Shown: positions 26,130-35,692 of the stretch, piece by piece
Layout of the letters: each line of letters starts with the position of its first letter
How positions within the stretch are numbered: position 1 is the stretch's first letter
Assembly (NCBI GenBank): GCA_049889815.1
Contig: JBMHCR010000025.1
Span: 17,977 to 81,976, forward strand
Direction of reading: 5' to 3'
DNA: 64,000 nt
Source: JBPOFY01 sp049889815
GTDB taxonomy: Bacteria > Verrucomicrobiota > Verrucomicrobiia > Opitutales > Coraliomargaritaceae
Position numbers and translations under genes: made by a program
The notes under the pieces: model-generated
Told to the model about the DNA's origin: nothing
The model's database searches: none
Seen by the model: only the letters and a program-made list of their open reading frames with translations

Positions 26130-28436
26130 CTACGCTCTCGTTTTCATTTTCGGATCAACGATATCGCGTAAGACATCGCCGAGCACATTGTAGGCTATCA
26201 CCGTCACAAAGATCATGAGCCCCGGAACCAACATCCACCAAAAGTTCATAAAGAACACGATCATGTTGCCTTGCGATTGTTTGAGCATCAAGCCCCACGA
26301 AGCCGACGGCTCAGAGATACCCAGCCCAAGGAACGAAAGTGCCGCCTCCATTAAGATATAACCAGGAATCGAAAGCGTGGCAGCGACCAGTAGATAACTC
26401 GCGATATTGGGAAGAATATGCTTCACCATGATCGTTAGCACTGACTGCCCCATGCTTTCAGCAGCTATCACAAACGGACGATTACGAATGGAGAGTGACA
26501 TACCTCGAATGATACGTGCCGTGCCAGCCCAACCAACAATAGACAAAATGATAACGATCACGGCGAAGACCTGCGCCGAAGAAAAATCGGGACTGATCAA
26601 AGCTGAACGCAAGGCGAGCAAAAGATACAGTCCGGGGATCGACATCAACAACTCGACCACTCGCATCAGCACAAAATCGACGGTTCCACCGTAGTAGCCC
26701 GCCAATGACCCTACGATGAATCCGATAACCATGGTAATCGATATACCGATCAACCCAATTGACAGAGAGACCTGCGAACCATGCAGCAAGCGACTAAAAA
26801 TATCGCGCCCTGTATCATCCGATCCTAGAAGATAGATACGCGCCATTTCATCGTCCGTATCCAATTGGAACAAGCGGCGCTCCATGGGTATGAGACCCAA
26901 CAATTTATAAGGTTCACCCTTGGCAAAGAAGCGAATGGGCACGGTCTCACCGGTTTCTGCATATTCTGCTGAACCAACAGCAGCACGATCATACAGTTTT
27001 GCGTGCAATCCGCCACCCTTGAAGGTGATGCCGGACGGTGGATGATACGGCTTTTCCAAGTTCTGCATATTGATCAAATAAGGAGAAAGAAAGGGCGCAA
27101 GTAGCGCACCTCCATACAATAGGCTCAAGGTAACAACGGCGATTGCACCCATCGGGCGACGCATCACCTGACCAAATAGATTCTTAGCCAAGCTTAGAAT
27201 GATATAGCCAATCAAAGCGATGCATCCAAACGCGAGTGCCGCCGCAACAGCGATACCAAGGTATTTCAAGATAAAGCCTATCACCGACAGCAACCCAGGT
27301 GCAAATGCCTCGAGGAGGATCTCTAGCAGAATAATGAAAACAATGCCCATCCAGATAAGCGTCATCTTGTTTCCGGTGAGTCCGGAACCGCTACCAGATG
27401 CTTCCACACGAATACGCGGATCCGCCCAAGCCAGCAAAATATCCGCAAGCAAGTTGCCCATCACAAGCATGACGACCCCCATCAAAACACCTGCCATTAC
27501 AACGTATTGGTCCTCACGCACGATCGCATCGTAGATCAACTGTCCGAGACCCGGATAGTTCATCACATTCTCAACAAGAAGTGCACCTGAAAGCAGCCCT
27601 GCGAAAGAATAGCCCATCGATGTAATCAATGGGTTGATCGCATTGCGCAATACGTGCTTGAACATGATCACATTCTCGCGAATCCCCTTTGCGCGGGCAG
27701 TCGTTGCAAACTCGGCTTGCATGTAGTCGATGAAGTTCGCGCGCATCACGCGCATCATCCCGGCGACGCTCCCAATGCCCAAAACAATCGTCGGCAAAAT
27801 CAGGTGATAGGCATAATCGACCAGCTGTAAGGCGAAGGGATAAAACTCGCTGGCCACCGAAGAGCGGCCACCCACGGGGAATATCCCGGTCACCGAAGCA
27901 AAGTACACAGCAAGGATTGCCAAGAAAAACTCCGGTATCGAAAGCGCCGCATAGGCAAGCAATGCTGCCAGCCTATCGAAAATTGAATCCTTATAAATTG
28001 CCGCTAACACTCCGAGCGGAATCGCAATCATCCACGCAAAGATGATCGACGTCAGTGAAAGGATGAATGTAGCAGGCACCCTCTGCGAAAGCAGCTCCGT
28101 GACTTTCACTTTGTAGCCAAAAGACTCACCCAGATAAGGCGCGCCAAAGTGAATACCCTTATCCTCATCGCCAACCCATGGGCCGTATTTGATCGGCGAT
28201 ACATTCGCGAGCCAGTGCCCGTAGCGCACATACCAACGGGTCGGGTTCCCTTCGGCATCGACGAGGCCTAGCTGACGTTCCTGCTGCTCGATGACCTCAG
28301 GTGCGATGTCCTTAGCTGCGCGTGACTGTGTGAGGAAATCACCAGGCGATACATACATCAAAATCGACACCAGCATACTCACTCCGAATAGGAGCGGGAT
28401 CATGGCTAGCAGGCGTCTGAAGATAAAACTCAGCAT
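26130..28436 (-). CDS. Fused OppB-OppC peptide ABC transporter permease
   Basis: 768 residues, twice the length of a single Opp/Dpp permease. Residues 1 to about 345 are DppB/OppB-like (MLSFIFRRLLAMIPLLFGVSM; RANFIDYMQAEFATTARAKG inner loop). After a membrane-rich linker, residues from about 410 are DppC/OppC-like (YLLGSDDTGRDIFSRLLHG; second inner loop RPFVIAAESMGQS; end DVLRDIVDPKMKT). One chain thus supplies the whole membrane pore. It lies 3 bases after the substrate-binding lipoprotein gene. No ATPase gene is nearby, so it must share one coded elsewhere. Confidence 0.92.
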   Translation of the reverse strand: MLSFIFRRLLAMIPLLFGVSMLVSILMYVSPGDFLTQSRAAKDIAPEVIEQQERQLGLVDAEGNPTRWYVRYGHWLANVSPIKYGPWVGDEDKGIHFGAPYLGESFGYKVKVTELLSQRVPATFILSLTSIIFAWMIAIPLGVLAAIYKDSIFDRLAALLAYAALSIPEFFLAILAVYFASVTGIFPVGGRSSVASEFYPFALQLVDYAYHLILPTIVLGIGSVAGMMRVMRANFIDYMQAEFATTARAKGIRENVIMFKHVLRNAINPLITSMGYSFAGLLSGALLVENVMNYPGLGQLIYDAIVREDQYVVMAGVLMGVVMLVMGNLLADILLAWADPRIRVEASGSGSGLTGNKMTLIWMGIVFIILLEILLEAFAPGLLSVIGFILKYLGIAVAAALAFGCIALIGYIILSLAKNLFGQVMRRPMGAIAVVTLSLLYGGALLAPFLSPYLINMQNLEKPYHPPSGITFKGGGLHAKLYDRAAVGSAEYAETGETVPIRFFAKGEPYKLLGLIPMERRLFQLDTDDEMARIYLLGSDDTGRDIFSRLLHGSQVSLSIGLIGISITMVIGFIVGSLAGYYGGTVDFVLMRVVELLMSIPGLYLLLALRSALISPDFSSAQVFAVIVIILSIVGWAGTARIIRGMSLSIRNRPFVIAAESMGQSVLTIMVKHILPNIASYLLVAATLSIPGYILMEAALSFLGLGISEPSASWGLMLKQSQGNMIVFFMNFWWMLVPGLMIFVTVIAYNVLGDVLRDIVDPKMKTRA

Positions 28437-28439
28437 GGT

Positions 28440-30281
28440 TTAAACATCCGGCTCATCGGTCCAAATTTCATCGACATTCCAAAACAAGGAACCGGTCGGC
28501 GGGATAAATATGTTCTTCCACTTGTTCTTCACACCGACGTATCCGTATGCGCTGAAGATGTATAACATCGGAAGCTCTTCTGACAGAATCGCCTGAATTT
28601 CATGCACATTAGTAATGCGCTTCTCCATATCGAGGGTGCTTTCCTGCTCGAGAAAGAGCTGATCGATCCGAGCTTCCCACTCAGTCGCTGGCTCGGGCTG
28701 CTCTGGATACCATTGGTGGTAAATACCGCTACTTAACAGGAGCGCTTTGCTGCCACCCGGATCATAGCCAGCACTCGACGAGCCCCATGATAGAAAGGTT
28801 ATATCATAATCGAAAGTTTCATCGGTCTTCGCCAAAAGGGTCACAAAGTCGACTTTCGCGAGCTTCACGGTCATCCCCAATTTCTTCATGTTCTCTACAA
28901 AGGTAACTGCGATACTATCAGCAGAGGCCACACCATCAACTGCTAGCAGCTCAAACTCTACATGAATACCCTCACTATCCACAAGCAGGCCTTCTTCATT
29001 CAATTTAAATCCTGCCTTCTTAAGTATCTCAAGGGCCCGATCCGGATCATAATCATAAGTCGGCACATTGGGATTGTGCCAAACTCCACGAGATGAAGGG
29101 ATGAAACTATTCAAAGGCTCGCCCTTACCAAAAAGCAACGCATCGATGATTCCCTTGCGATTGAAACCCGTCTGCACGGCTTGTCGGAAACGCTTATCCG
29201 TAAACCAGCGCAGCTTGTGCGGTTCCAAATACGGCTCACCCGCTTCATTCGAGCCCGGATGCTGATTGAACCAAAAGAAGCTTATCGAAGTGGACAACCC
29301 TTTCTCATGAATCGTAAATCCATAAGTATCTTCGCCCTTCTGGACCCAATCGAGGTCGGACGCCGCAACACCAGTTGCATCACTCTGCCCCGTCGCAAAG
29401 TGCACCATTTCGGTGTTCGACTCGGCGACAAACTTATAGATCAAATAATCAATATAGGGAAGCCGTTTACCCTCTTTATCCATACGCCAAAAATGAGGAT
29501 TCGGTGTAAGGACGAGGCGCTCACCCGGGCGATAGGAATTTAAAACAAAGGGCCCAAGGCTGACAATCTCCTCGGGCGCCTTGATACCTGTCTGCGTCGA
29601 CCATTGCTTAAAGAATGTTCGGTCCTCGTAGGAAGCACCCAACTTATGTTTCGGAAGAATATAAACATCCTCCATTGAAAGTAAAAATGGCGCAAAGACG
29701 GTCGGAAGGCTCACTTCAAAGGTATGCTCATCAATCGCACGGTAATCAGGTTTCTCACCATTGACTTTCATCTCTTCATAGTAACGAGATGGAAAGATCG
29801 GCCTTAATTTGCCACTCTCCTCGTCCAATTCATCCGCAAAAATCACGTCAAAAGTGAACTCAACATCGGCGGATGTGAACGGAGCACCATCGCTCCATTT
29901 TATACCGCGACGAAGATGGAAGGTGAAGGTCTTACTGTCTTCGCTGACATCCCACGACTTCGCCAGATACGGAACGACCCCTTCAACTCGTGGACTGTAT
30001 TTTACAAGTGGTGCGGAATATTTCGCCTGTATCACACGGGTGGGCAAATTTCCTGGAACTAGATAATTAAAGGTCTTTGGAGGAGACGTTTCGTTGATGA
30101 TAAAGAGGCCACCATACTGTCCTGGCTCACACTCGGCAATGACTGCATCCTCTGGTATCGGAAAGTCTCCACGATAAACCTCTGGCTTCTCACCACACGC
30201 CGAAAAAAGCACCAGACTCAGAACAATGAGAGTGGATGCATACAGACGGCTGACCGAGTCCTTGCGTGAGCGTTTTGGCAT
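28440..30281 (-). CDS. Oligopeptide/dipeptide-type substrate-binding lipoprotein
   Basis: 613 residues. Lipoprotein signal: basic start, STLIVLSLVLFSACG with lipobox LFSAC, Cys at residue 29. The mature protein has the family 5 solute-binding features: YLAKSWDVSEDSKTFTFHLR, WSDGAPFTSADVEFTFD and HTFEVSLP, and the long C-terminal lobe. It delivers peptides or another oligomeric ligand to the fused permease 3 bases downstream. At 613 residues it is larger than E. coli OppA. Ligand unknown. Confidence 0.93.
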   Translation of the reverse strand: MPKRSRKDSVSRLYASTLIVLSLVLFSACGEKPEVYRGDFPIPEDAVIAECEPGQYGGLFIINETSPPKTFNYLVPGNLPTRVIQAKYSAPLVKYSPRVEGVVPYLAKSWDVSEDSKTFTFHLRRGIKWSDGAPFTSADVEFTFDVIFADELDEESGKLRPIFPSRYYEEMKVNGEKPDYRAIDEHTFEVSLPTVFAPFLLSMEDVYILPKHKLGASYEDRTFFKQWSTQTGIKAPEEIVSLGPFVLNSYRPGERLVLTPNPHFWRMDKEGKRLPYIDYLIYKFVAESNTEMVHFATGQSDATGVAASDLDWVQKGEDTYGFTIHEKGLSTSISFFWFNQHPGSNEAGEPYLEPHKLRWFTDKRFRQAVQTGFNRKGIIDALLFGKGEPLNSFIPSSRGVWHNPNVPTYDYDPDRALEILKKAGFKLNEEGLLVDSEGIHVEFELLAVDGVASADSIAVTFVENMKKLGMTVKLAKVDFVTLLAKTDETFDYDITFLSWGSSSAGYDPGGSKALLLSSGIYHQWYPEQPEPATEWEARIDQLFLEQESTLDMEKRITNVHEIQAILSEELPMLYIFSAYGYVGVKNKWKNIFIPPTGSLFWNVDEIWTDEPDV

Positions 30282-30341
30282 GAAAACACTTACGAAACAA
30301 CCGTACCCGCTTTGTTCAACTTAAATTAACGAATCGAGAGC

Positions 30342-31919
30342 TCACTGACGCAGGCCTTCGACGACAAACTGGCGCTTCCCCTTCCAGACACCGAGCTTCA
30401 CAATCAGCCGGTGTGTAGACGACTGGCTCAAGCAGGCTAGTTCTGCCTGCAAATCGTCGCCGGGGGCATAGGCTCCCCAAACCGCATCGCCAATCTCCAG
30501 AGTAAGCGGGCGCATTTTTAGGATCTTTGCATCCACCTTGTAGAGCTTGCCCATGTAGGGCCCGAGATCCGCGTCGCCTATCTCGGATAAAAAGGCGCCA
30601 TCTTCAAATTCAACCGATGGGTCGGTCATGTAGCCGAGGGGCATTTCAAAGTCAGGCGCGTCATCGCCAGCGCTGGGGTTCTCAAGATCGACGAAAACAC
30701 CCGACTCCCCAGAGCTCACTTTGAAGCGGGCATACACCGGCAAGTGGTCGGTCACACCGCCGCCCGCATTACCGGCAAAACTCCATTCCAGAGGACGACC
30801 CAAGGTATCGATATTGAATCCGGGCATGAGCAATTTATCAAAGCTGCCGTCAACGTATTGGATACCACTTTCGTCGTAGAGTCCTCGAGTAATGAGTAGG
30901 TGCATAAGCGTGCCACGACGGCCTCGCCAGACTTCCGTATAGCGCTCTTCAGGCGGCAACTCAAACCATAGGTTGTAAAGGTCCACTCCGTCCATAGCAC
31001 GAATCGCGAGCTCATCACCTTGTGAACCCAACACATTGTTGATACCCGTAGTGATTTCGGGAAACAGAAGCGAATGATTGTAGTGTGAATTTAGATCGCC
31101 CCCTATAATGATGTCCGCATGTGGATCTTCTGCGAGGCGCGCATCGATCAACTTGCGAAGGATCGTGGCATTCTGCACACGGATAGGTTCACGTTTCGGA
31201 TTCGATGCGCCCGACTTCCAGTGATTTGAATACACCCAAAGTGAATTGCCAGCGACATCGAGTTGCACCTCAAGGATATCCCGCGCCTGTTCAAGCTCGT
31301 GTGCCTCCGAGCTAGTGATTGGGAATTTTGAGAAAACTGCATTCGCATGGGCAATGCCGGAGTCCATGCCTTTCGAAGGAACTGTCACCACATGATAACC
31401 GTCGACGCCAGCATCTGCCATGGCTTTCAGCAACCAAGCTTGCGAAGGAATACCTTTGTAGACCGATCGCCAGCCATCACCGAGCATATCCTCGACCGTT
31501 GTGTGACGATACTCCGCAAGAAAGGCATCGAAGTCATCGACGCTAGTCCTCGGAGTAAAGTCCGCCTCAAATTCCTGAAACAAAATCACCTCGGGCCCCG
31601 CGCCATCATTGAAATACTGTAAAACCTCTGTGTGGTTTTGTAGCTTCGTGAGCAGCTTTGTTCGCGTGTAAGTGAACGGATCACTGCGCTCATCTTGCTG
31701 GTAGTCTTCAAACATCGCTACCCCATCAACATCGAAGAGATTTTCGACGTTGTAGGCGACCACAGTGAATTCCATACCCTGATCCCAACCTAGCCCATCG
31801 ACCGTGGCACCACCAAAGAGAGGTAGTAGCGCGATACCGAATAAAACGCTCAAGCGTCTCTTAAATGATAGGAGATCGAGAGTAGGATTATGAGTAAGCC
31901 TATTGATTAGGGAAGCCAT
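30342..31919 (-). CDS. Secreted endonuclease/exonuclease/phosphatase (EEP) family protein
   Basis: 525 residues. A hydrophobic stretch LSVLFGIALLPLFGG after a basic lead suggests export. EEP-fold motifs: VVAYNVENLFD, ILFQEFEAD, YSNHWKSG, GGDLNSHYN and a C-terminal DHLPVYARF, which give the usual Asn, Glu, Asp and His active-site set. A C-terminal region of about 120 residues beyond the domain is of unknown function. Its start overlaps the end of menB by 13 bases. Could be a nuclease or a phosphodiesterase. Confidence 0.83.
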   Translation of the reverse strand: MASLINRLTHNPTLDLLSFKRRLSVLFGIALLPLFGGATVDGLGWDQGMEFTVVAYNVENLFDVDGVAMFEDYQQDERSDPFTYTRTKLLTKLQNHTEVLQYFNDGAGPEVILFQEFEADFTPRTSVDDFDAFLAEYRHTTVEDMLGDGWRSVYKGIPSQAWLLKAMADAGVDGYHVVTVPSKGMDSGIAHANAVFSKFPITSSEAHELEQARDILEVQLDVAGNSLWVYSNHWKSGASNPKREPIRVQNATILRKLIDARLAEDPHADIIIGGDLNSHYNHSLLFPEITTGINNVLGSQGDELAIRAMDGVDLYNLWFELPPEERYTEVWRGRRGTLMHLLITRGLYDESGIQYVDGSFDKLLMPGFNIDTLGRPLEWSFAGNAGGGVTDHLPVYARFKVSSGESGVFVDLENPSAGDDAPDFEMPLGYMTDPSVEFEDGAFLSEIGDADLGPYMGKLYKVDAKILKMRPLTLEIGDAVWGAYAPGDDLQAELACLSQSSTHRLIVKLGVWKGKRQFVVEGLRQ

Positions 31920-32740
31920 GGATATTTCTCATACTCGGGTGGGCGTTTTTCGTTCCAAGCTTTTCTACCCTCTTCACCTTCTTCGGTAAGGTAATAAAGC
32001 AGAGTAGCATTGCCGGCGAGCTCTTGGAGGCCTTGCTGACCGTCGACGTCTGCATTGAAAGCGGCTTTCAGGCAACGAATGGATAACGGGCTATGTTGTA
32101 AAATCTCACGCGCCCACTGCACGCCTTCGGCTTCCAGCTCCTCATAGGGGACGACCTTGTTCACCAAGCCCATGTCGAGTGCTTCCTGCGCATTGTATTG
32201 ACGACACAAATACCAAATTTCGCGGGCTTTCTTTTGCCCAACGATACGTGCCAAATAACTGGAACCGAAACCACCGTCGAAGCTGCCTACCTTCGGACCC
32301 GTTTGCCCGAAGACCGCGTTGTCCGCAGCAATAGTAAGGTCGCACACCACATGTAGAACCTGCCCACCGCCAATTGCATAACCAGCTACGAGCGCGATCA
32401 CAACCTTGGGCATCGAGCGAATCATTTTTTGTAGATCGAGAACATTCAAACGGGGCACACCATCCTTACCGACATAGCCACCCTTTTTGTGGCCGCGAAT
32501 CCTCTGATCACCGCCCGAACAAAATGCAAATTTTCCATCCGTCTGTGGATTGAACCCCGTCAACAAGACCACACCGATCGAGGTGTCTTCACGTGCATCG
32601 GAGAATGCGGCAATCATTTCAGCAACCGTATCCGGAGTGAAGGCATTGCGACGATGCGGACGATTGATCGTCACCTTCGCGATGCCATCGCATTTCTCAT
32701 AAATGATCTCTTCGAAATCGCCGACTTTGTGCCAATTCAT
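31907..32740 (-). CDS. menB: 1,4-dihydroxy-2-naphthoyl-CoA synthase
   Basis: 277 residues. Crotonase-fold enzyme that closes the second ring in menaquinone synthesis. The stretch FCSGGDQRIRGHKKGG, the oxyanion region GYAIGGGQVLHVVCDL, TGPKVGSFDGGFGSSYLAR and the C-terminal YEKYPWLP are hallmarks of MenB. No other men genes lie in the window, so the pathway is split. It overlaps the EEP gene by 13 bases. A 12-bp palindrome lies 39 bases upstream of its start. Confidence 0.96.
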   Translation of the reverse strand: MNWHKVGDFEEIIYEKCDGIAKVTINRPHRRNAFTPDTVAEMIAAFSDAREDTSIGVVLLTGFNPQTDGKFAFCSGGDQRIRGHKKGGYVGKDGVPRLNVLDLQKMIRSMPKVVIALVAGYAIGGGQVLHVVCDLTIAADNAVFGQTGPKVGSFDGGFGSSYLARIVGQKKAREIWYLCRQYNAQEALDMGLVNKVVPYEELEAEGVQWAREILQHSPLSIRCLKAAFNADVDGQQGLQELAGNATLLYYLTEEGEEGRKAWNEKRPPEYEKYPWLP

Positions 32741-32778
32741 AACGAAAGAGTAAGGCGCATTCTTCGGCTAAAAGCAAT

Positions 32779-32790
32779 GCTACGCGTAGC
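32779..32790. promoter_or_regulatory. 12-bp perfect palindrome upstream of menB
   Basis: GCTACGCGTAGC lies in the intergenic region between divergent menB and the isomerase gene, 39 bases from the menB start. It could be an operator for either gene. There is no supporting evidence beyond symmetry and position. Confidence 0.2.
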
Positions 32791-33029
32791 TTTCTATTTG
32801 TAACCTTTTCGCCTCAGGTCGAAACAGGCTCGATCCTTCAAGCTACTTTAGGGACCAACGCCCCTTAAACACAGCAATGACTTTCTACAACCGCTGCCTG
32901 CTTCACCCTGTAAGCTAAGCAGCAAGCGATTATAAATAAATCTCATCGCATTTTCACCCCTGACGATTTTTGCACATTTTCCTCTTTCTCGATTGCCAGC
33001 TCAGCGCAAATTTGCCTGCCTATACATCT

Positions 33030-34064
33030 ATGAGTCGTAAAGTTACCCTGTTTACCGGCCAATGGGCTGATCTCCCTCTAGTTGAACTACTCCCGCTTGT
33101 TAAAAAGATGGGCTACGAAGGCGTTGAACTCGCCTGTTGGGGTGACCATTTTGAAGTGGATCGCGCGCTCAACGAAGATGGCTACCTTGCTGATATTTGG
33201 TCAAAACTTAAGGACAACGGTCTAACCTGCTATGCAATTTCCAGCCACCTCGTCGGTCAAGCGATCTGCGACAACATCGATGAGCGCCACCAGGCGATCC
33301 TCTCTCCTGAAATCTGGGGTGACGGCGATCCGGAAGGTGTGCGTCAACGCGCTGCCGAGGAAATGAAGAATACCGCCCGCGCGGCACGTAAATTCTTCGA
33401 TGCTCGTCCCGACGAGTCCGTACTTCCGGCAGTCGTCAACGGCTTCACTGGTTCCTCCATCTGGCACGCGCTCTATGCTTTCCCGCCGACCTCTCAAGAA
33501 TATCTAGAAAAAGGATACCTCGACTTCGCAACGCGTTGGACACCGATTCTAGATATATTTGAAGAAGTCGATGTGAATTTCGCGCTCGAAGTGCACCCGA
33601 CCGAGATCGCATTCGACATTGCGTCCGCAGAGCGCGCGATCGATGCCGTCAAGGGCCACAAGCGTTTCGGTTTCAACTACGACCCAAGTCACCTCGGCTA
33701 TCAGGGCGTCGACTATGTCAAGTTCATCCGTCAGTTCTCCGACCGTATTTTCCACGTACACATGAAGGATGTCTGGTGGGGTCACGGTGACGGCACCGCT
33801 GGCGTCTTCGGTGGTCACACCGACTTCACGGATCCACGCCGCTACTGGGACTTCCGTTCCCTCGGTCACGGCGACATCCAATTTGAAGACATCATCGTCG
33901 CGCTCAACGATATCGGCTACGCCGGCCCACTCTCAGTCGAATGGGAAGACGGCCGCATGGACCGCGTCCATGGTGGCACCGAAGCCGCTTCCTTCGTCAA
34001 GAAGGTCGACTTCAAGCCCAACGCCATGGCCTTCGACGCCGCCTTTGATAAAGACAACCAGTAG
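33030..34064 (+). CDS. Sugar phosphate isomerase/epimerase (xylose-isomerase-like TIM barrel)
   Basis: 344 residues from ATG 33030; an earlier in-frame start at 32970 adds a non-conserved leader. Metal-ligand pattern of the AP endonuclease 2 / sugar epimerase family: FALEVHPTE (Glu), YDPSHLGYQGVD (Asp, His), FHVHMKD (His) and SVEWEDG (Glu). Next gene, 66 bases on, is a Gfo/Idh oxidoreductase; such pairs act in catabolism of inositol-like compounds or glycoside oxidation. The substrate is undetermined. The name is by fold. Confidence 0.9.
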   Translation: MSRKVTLFTGQWADLPLVELLPLVKKMGYEGVELACWGDHFEVDRALNEDGYLADIWSKLKDNGLTCYAISSHLVGQAICDNIDERHQAILSPEIWGDGDPEGVRQRAAEEMKNTARAARKFFDARPDESVLPAVVNGFTGSSIWHALYAFPPTSQEYLEKGYLDFATRWTPILDIFEEVDVNFALEVHPTEIAFDIASAERAIDAVKGHKRFGFNYDPSHLGYQGVDYVKFIRQFSDRIFHVHMKDVWWGHGDGTAGVFGGHTDFTDPRRYWDFRSLGHGDIQFEDIIVALNDIGYAGPLSVEWEDGRMDRVHGGTEAASFVKKVDFKPNAMAFDAAFDKDNQ

Positions 34065-34126
34065 TCCTCTCTATCCACTGCTCACTGTCCTCTATACACT
34101 ACCCACTATCAACTATCCACTTTCGA
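34064..34126 (+). repeat. Heptanucleotide array upstream of Gfo/Idh gene
   Basis: Nine 7-base units in register, consensus CTATCCA (variants GTCCTCT, CTGCTCA, CTGTCCT, CTATACA, CTACCCA, CTATCAA, CTTTCGA). The first unit overlaps the stop of the isomerase gene region by one base and the array ends 4 bases before the ATG at 34131. G-poor on the coding strand. Family member with the arrays at 36669, 44025, 51745 and 52594. Confidence 0.85.
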
Positions 34127-34130
34127 AAAA

Positions 34131-35288
34131 ATGCCTCTAACACGTAAAATCCGCATGGGTATGGTCGGCGGCGGTCAAGGTGCCTTCATTGGTGCCGTTC
34201 ACCGTATCGCCGCTCAAATCGACAGCCAAATCGAACTCGTCTGCGGCGCCTTCAGTTCCGATGCCGAACGCGCCATCGCCTCCGGCAAGGAGCTGTTCCT
34301 GCCCGAGGCGCGCTGCTACCCAGACTTCAATACCATGATGACCGAAGAAGCCAAGCTGCCCGAAGGTGAGCGTATGGACTTCGTCGCCATCGTGACTCCC
34401 AACCACGTGCACTTCCCTGCTGCCAGGGCCGCACTCGAAGCCGGCTTCCACGTGCTCTCAGATAAGCCCGCCACCCTCAACAAAGCAGAAGCCGTCGAGC
34501 TTGCTGAGATCGTCGAAGCCACCGGGTTGAAATACGGACTGACGCACAACTACACCGGCTATCCGATGGTCAAACAAGCCAAGGAAATGATCGCCAGCGG
34601 CGAGGTCGGCAAGATACGCAAGATCGTGGTCGAGTACCCACAGGGCTGGCTCGCCACACCACTCGAACAAACCGGACAAAAGCAAGCCGCATGGCGCACC
34701 GATCCGAAACGCTCGGGCGCAGCCGGCTGCATCGGTGACATCGGCACCCACGCCGAAAATCTTGCCGAATACATGACCGGTTTGCAGATCGATGAGCTCG
34801 CAGCCGACCTCACCACTTTTGTCGACGGCCGACTCCTCGACGACGATGGCAACATCCTGCTCCGCTTCGAAGGTGGCGCAAAGGGCGTGCTGCACGCCTC
34901 ACAAATTTCAGTCGGCGAAGAGAACTCACTCAACATCCGCATCTACGGGGAAACCGGCGGCTTTGAATGGCACCAGATGGAGCCCAACACCCTGCTCGTG
35001 CATCGCCTCGATCAACCGACTCAAATCTACCGCAGCGGCAACGGCTACCTCGGCGAAGCCGCAAGCGCACACACCCGTATCCCAGCTGGTCACCCCGAAG
35101 GCTACCTCGAAGCCTTTGCCAATATTTACCGCAACTTCGTAGCCCACATCGCCGCCGACCTCGCAGGCGACGAAGCACCCGCCACCGCCACCGACTACCC
35201 AACCATCCAAGACGGCGTCCGCGGCATGGCCTTCATCGAAGCAGTCGTCAAAAGCTCCGGCAACAATGCCGCCTGGACGAAACTATAG
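34131..35288 (+). CDS. Gfo/Idh/MocA family oxidoreductase
   Basis: 385 residues. N-terminal NAD(P) fold MGMVGGGQGAFIGAVHRIAA, catalytic-region lysine in SDKPATLNKAEA, C-terminal domain with YAEN-like GDIGTHAENLAEY. The Lys in the DKPA motif is typical. Paired with the isomerase/epimerase gene upstream, which suggests a joint sugar or polyol pathway. An array of heptanucleotide repeats fills the gap between the two genes. Substrate unknown. Confidence 0.92.
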   Translation: MPLTRKIRMGMVGGGQGAFIGAVHRIAAQIDSQIELVCGAFSSDAERAIASGKELFLPEARCYPDFNTMMTEEAKLPEGERMDFVAIVTPNHVHFPAARAALEAGFHVLSDKPATLNKAEAVELAEIVEATGLKYGLTHNYTGYPMVKQAKEMIASGEVGKIRKIVVEYPQGWLATPLEQTGQKQAAWRTDPKRSGAAGCIGDIGTHAENLAEYMTGLQIDELAADLTTFVDGRLLDDDGNILLRFEGGAKGVLHASQISVGEENSLNIRIYGETGGFEWHQMEPNTLLVHRLDQPTQIYRSGNGYLGEAASAHTRIPAGHPEGYLEAFANIYRNFVAHIAADLAGDEAPATATDYPTIQDGVRGMAFIEAVVKSSGNNAAWTKL

Positions 35289-35347
35289 GTCTTAATCCTA
35301 ATCATAATCTCCTGACCTGAGCGAGTCGAAGGTTACTCTTAGTCCAA

Positions 35348-35378
35348 AGGGCGCATGCAGATGCGCCCTCTTTCTTTG
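35348..35378 (+). terminator. Probable rho-independent terminator after the Gfo/Idh gene
   Basis: A 9-bp stem AGGGCGCAT / ATGCGCCCT (35348-35356 and 35361-35369), loop GCAG, then a T-rich run CTTTCTTT. It starts 59 bases after the stop. The T tract is interrupted by C, so it is good but not perfect. Confidence 0.8.
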
Positions 35379-35390
35379 GAATAATTTAAG

Positions 35391-35418
35391 CCACGGATGA
35401 ACGTGGATCTACGCGGAT
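35391..35418 (+). repeat. Copy 2 of degenerate intergenic repeat (CCACNGATGNACG type)
   Basis: Related to 10570-10593. It lies in the 404-base gap between the Gfo/Idh gene and brnT. That gap also holds the terminator at 35348 and the 13-base direct repeats at 35517 and 35617. I see nothing else in it. Confidence 0.45.
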
Positions 35419-35516
35419 GCATCAGCCGTGGCTCCAAAACAACAGACAAAACAGAGCTTCACCATCGCCATTAAACTTTAACCCGATCTGATGGATCGGA
35501 TGGCCAAGGTAGTATG

Positions 35517-35529
35517 TTATCACAAAATG
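35517..35529. promoter_or_regulatory. 13-base direct repeat upstream of brnT, copy 1
   Basis: TTATCACAAAATG, matched at 12 of 13 positions by 35617-35629, exactly 100 bases away. It may be a binding site for the BrnA antitoxin or another regulator. Confidence 0.35.
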
Positions 35530-35616
35530 CGGATAATGCCTGTTTTGAATATTATCTTATTCGGCAAAGATCAGACACCTTGCATCAATGACATTTGAGG
35601 ATGAAAAATCAGGATA

Positions 35617-35629
35617 TTATCGCAAAATG
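35617..35629. promoter_or_regulatory. 13-base direct repeat upstream of brnT, copy 2
   Basis: TTATCGCAAAATG, 64 bases before the brnT ATG, flanked by the partly symmetrical GATATTATC...GATAGG. See copy 1. Confidence 0.35.
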
Positions 35630-35692
35630 ATAGGGTGACTTGTTCGACAAAGAAAAAAATGAAATCCGAAATTAAATAATAATTATACCATT

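Noticed and set aside
26130..30281. ABC importer ATPase genes beside the fused permease
   Set aside because: Neighbours are a SNF2 helicase and an EEP-family gene; no Walker-type ABC ATPase lies adjacent.
34064..34126. Heptanucleotide arrays as a CRISPR array
   Set aside because: Units of 7 bases without unique spacers do not fit CRISPR repeats or spacers.
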